Assembly: GCA_012735505.1 (NCBI GenBank)
Contig: JAAYHE010000079.1
Location: 1-43,190 of the forward strand
Reading direction: 5' to 3'
Source: Bacillota bacterium
GTDB lineage: Bacteria; Bacillota; UBA994; UBA5500
Length of the DNA: 43,190 nt
Part shown: positions 41,494-43,190 of the stretch, in pieces
How the letters are laid out: each line of letters begins with the position of its first letter
How positions within the stretch are numbered: the stretch's first letter is position 1
Notes under the pieces: model-generated
What the model was told of the DNA's origin: nothing
Database searches by the model: none
What the model saw: the letters and a program-made list of their open reading frames with translations, nothing else
Position numbers and translations under genes: made by a program

Positions 41494-43190
41494 TGGCAGC
41501 TATCGCTGCCGAATTGAATGCCTGGTGCGACGCTCGCATCGAAAAAATCTTCCAACCGGAAGCGACTACCCTCAGCCTCCTACTACACCATAGACAGCTA
41601 GGCAAAGGGCGCCTTATTCTTTCTGCTAATCCGCGCCTGCCCCGCGTGCATCTGACTACTACCAAAGCAGAAAACCCACTCACTCCCCCCATGTTTTGCA
41701 TGCTCTTACGGAAGCACCTAGAGGGGGCAAAATTACTAAAGGTCGAGCAGCTAGGTTTAGAGAGGGTGTTGACCCTTAATATTAGCGGTAAGGATGAACT
41801 GGGCAACCTGGTAACCTATAGGCTAATAGCCGAGATAATGGGACGCCATAGCAATATCGCCCTAGTCGGCCCCGATAACAAAGTGATCGACTCTATCATC
41901 CGGGTGCCACCAGCTATGAGCAGTATACGTATCATGTTACCAGGGATCAGCTACCAATACCCAGGCCACCAGGAGCGGACTGATACGCTCAGCATTACGA
42001 ATGCTCAAGAGCTACAGGTAGCCCTAGAAAACAGTGCAGGCAACCTAAGCAAAACATTGGTGCGACGCCTAACTGGCATTAGCCCCCTATTAGCTAACGA
42101 ATTACTTGCCCGGGCCCAACTACCAACAAACATAACGGCTGGCGAACTCACAACCAGGGACTGGGACCGACTGTGGCAAGAGATAGCTAACCTGCAAACA
42201 ATAGTGCAAACAGCTAACTTCTCGCCCTCCCATTTCGATAACGACTATGCAGCCATTAACATCACCCATAAACAAGCTGCAGCCTGGGCAGATAGTGTTA
42301 ACGAATTGGTCGACCAGCAGGTACGGCAAAAGCTAGAAGGCAGTGCCCTGCAGCAAACCAAGCGCAGGCTTCATGGTATAGTGAAGCACTTGCTGCAAAA
42401 AGAGGCACGCAAACTCGGCAACCAAGAGCGCGAACTGGCGACTATGCAGGAGGATCTTGATCTACGCCTAGCAGGCGAACTAATCTTGGCTAACATGCAC
42501 TTAATACAACCGAAGGCCACAAAGGCAGAGCTCGTCAACTATTACGACCCCGAGCTTGCTAACGTCACTATCGGGCTAGACCCTAGCTTAGATGCCGTGC
42601 AAAATGCACAACGCTACTTTAAACGCTACGAACGAGCCCGCAATGGTATTCCTATAGTAGAGAAGAACATTGCCGCTACCAAGCGCATGTTAAGCTACTT
42701 ACAGTCGCTAGAAGACAGCTTAGCTAGGGCCGAAACAGCCGTACTAGTGCAAGAAATAGAGGCCGAAATGCAACAAAGTGGCCTCTTACCAACCAAGCAA
42801 AAAACTAGAAAAAAGGAGAAGGAACAACCGAGCACTCTTTTGCGCTTCCAGTCGCCCAGCGGTCGCGAAATCTTGGTTGGCCGCAACAACCTGCAAAACG
42901 AACGCCTGTTACGTTCCGCTGCCCCGGACGACTGGTGGCTACACGCTAAAGACATACCCGGCTCCCACGTGCTCATTAAAGGCAGTAACGAGCCCGACGC
43001 ACCAACCCTAGAAATGGCAGCCCAACTGGCCGCCTACTACAGCCAAGCCCGTCAAGGCAGCAAGGTGCCCGTCGACTACACCCGCCGCAAGCACGTGAAA
43101 AAGCCCAGCGGTTCCCCGCCAGGCTATGTGATCTATACTGAGCAAAAGACGGTGTTGGTGGAGCCGGTTGGGCATGAGGCGAGTAAACTA
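41472..43190 (+). CDS. rqcH: Ribosome quality control protein RqcH (NFACT family), 3' end outside window
   Basis: RqcH binds stalled 50S subunits and adds C-terminal alanine tails to nascent chains. The frame is open to the window end (573 residues present). NFACT-N includes MAYDGLVMAAIAAELNAW, PPMFCMLLRKHLEGAK and AEIMGRHSNIALVG. A coiled-coil region (about 290-440) follows, then NFACT-R with SPSGREILVGRNNLQNERL and DDWWLHAKDIPGSHVLIKG. At the functional D97/R98 position the sequence is GLER, so Glu97-Arg98. ATG 41472 is 8 bases after GGGGGG. It is divergent from the calcium ATPase, as yloA/yloB are neighbours in B. subtilis. Confidence 0.95.
   Translation, partial: MAYDGLVMAAIAAELNAWCDARIEKIFQPEATTLSLLLHHRQLGKGRLILSANPRLPRVHLTTTKAENPLTPPMFCMLLRKHLEGAKLLKVEQLGLERVLTLNISGKDELGNLVTYRLIAEIMGRHSNIALVGPDNKVIDSIIRVPPAMSSIRIMLPGISYQYPGHQERTDTLSITNAQELQVALENSAGNLSKTLVRRLTGISPLLANELLARAQLPTNITAGELTTRDWDRLWQEIANLQTIVQTANFSPSHFDNDYAAINITHKQAAAWADSVNELVDQQVRQKLEGSALQQTKRRLHGIVKHLLQKEARKLGNQERELATMQEDLDLRLAGELILANMHLIQPKATKAELVNYYDPELANVTIGLDPSLDAVQNAQRYFKRYERARNGIPIVEKNIAATKRMLSYLQSLEDSLARAETAVLVQEIEAEMQQSGLLPTKQKTRKKEKEQPSTLLRFQSPSGREILVGRNNLQNERLLRSAAPDDWWLHAKDIPGSHVLIKGSNEPDAPTLEMAAQLAAYYSQARQGSKVPVDYTRRKHVKKPSGSPPGYVIYTEQKTVLVEPVGHEASKL

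Overview
The window is an ordinary, gene-dense stretch of core chromosome from an endospore-forming, Gram-positive (Firmicutes, probably Clostridia-like) bacterium. I infer this from gene order close to two Bacillus subtilis blocks (rqcH to rnhB, and rpmF-ylbN-ylbM-ylbJ-coaD-rsmD), from sporulation genes (spoVM, spoVS, ylbJ), from strong AGGAGG-type ribosome binding sites with many GTG and TTG starts, and from a PASTA kinase. The sequence alone does not name a species. I saw no insertion sequence, prophage, CRISPR array, tRNA or rRNA gene.

Layout. Positions 1-882 hold the 3' part of a ComM/YifB ATPase (+). Then, on the minus strand, from 22.4 kb down to 1 kb: rsmD-coaD; ylbJ and tmcAL on the plus strand; ackA-yceD-rpmF; plsX-degV-acpP-rnc (lipid synthesis and RNase III); spoVS; smc-ftsY; then ylxM-ffh-rpsP-khpA-ylqD-rimM-trmD-rplS, lepB-rbgA-rnhB-yraN and a small membrane protein. 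This part covers chromosome structure, protein targeting, ribosome assembly and tRNA modification. From 22.5 to 25.1 kb: fakA-asp23 (-), rpmB (+) and a 23-codon spoVM (-). From 25.1 to 36.3 kb, one long minus-strand run priA-def-fmt-yugP-rsmB-rlmN-prpC-prkC-rsgA-rpe with many stop/start overlaps, followed by a small membrane gene and spoVM. From 36.4 to 38.4 kb: yicC-remA-gmk-rpoZ (-). Then a P-type calcium ATPase (-) and, divergent from it, rqcH (+), cut by the window end.

The genes work together in co-translational processes: targeting and export (Ffh, FtsY, YlxM, LepB), N-terminal processing (Fmt, Def), ribosome maturation and rescue (RbgA, RsgA, RimM, RsmB, RsmD, RlmN, RqcH), and cell-state signalling (PrkC, PrpC). 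A fatty-acid activation theme (FakA, a DegV/FakB-like protein, PlsX, ACP) runs through the middle. FabD and FabG, which often sit between plsX and acpP, are absent.

I found no new multi-gene system. The most interesting points are small: a probable ATC start codon for rsgA in a TAATC stop/start overlap; a plus-strand terminator embedded antisense inside coaD; an orphan plus-strand terminator and a Cys-rich mini-ORF in the gap between fakA and rsmD where recG often lies; a short ORF with a perfect ribosome binding site overlapping the start of rqcH; and three small genes (58, 59 and 23 aa) that are easily missed.
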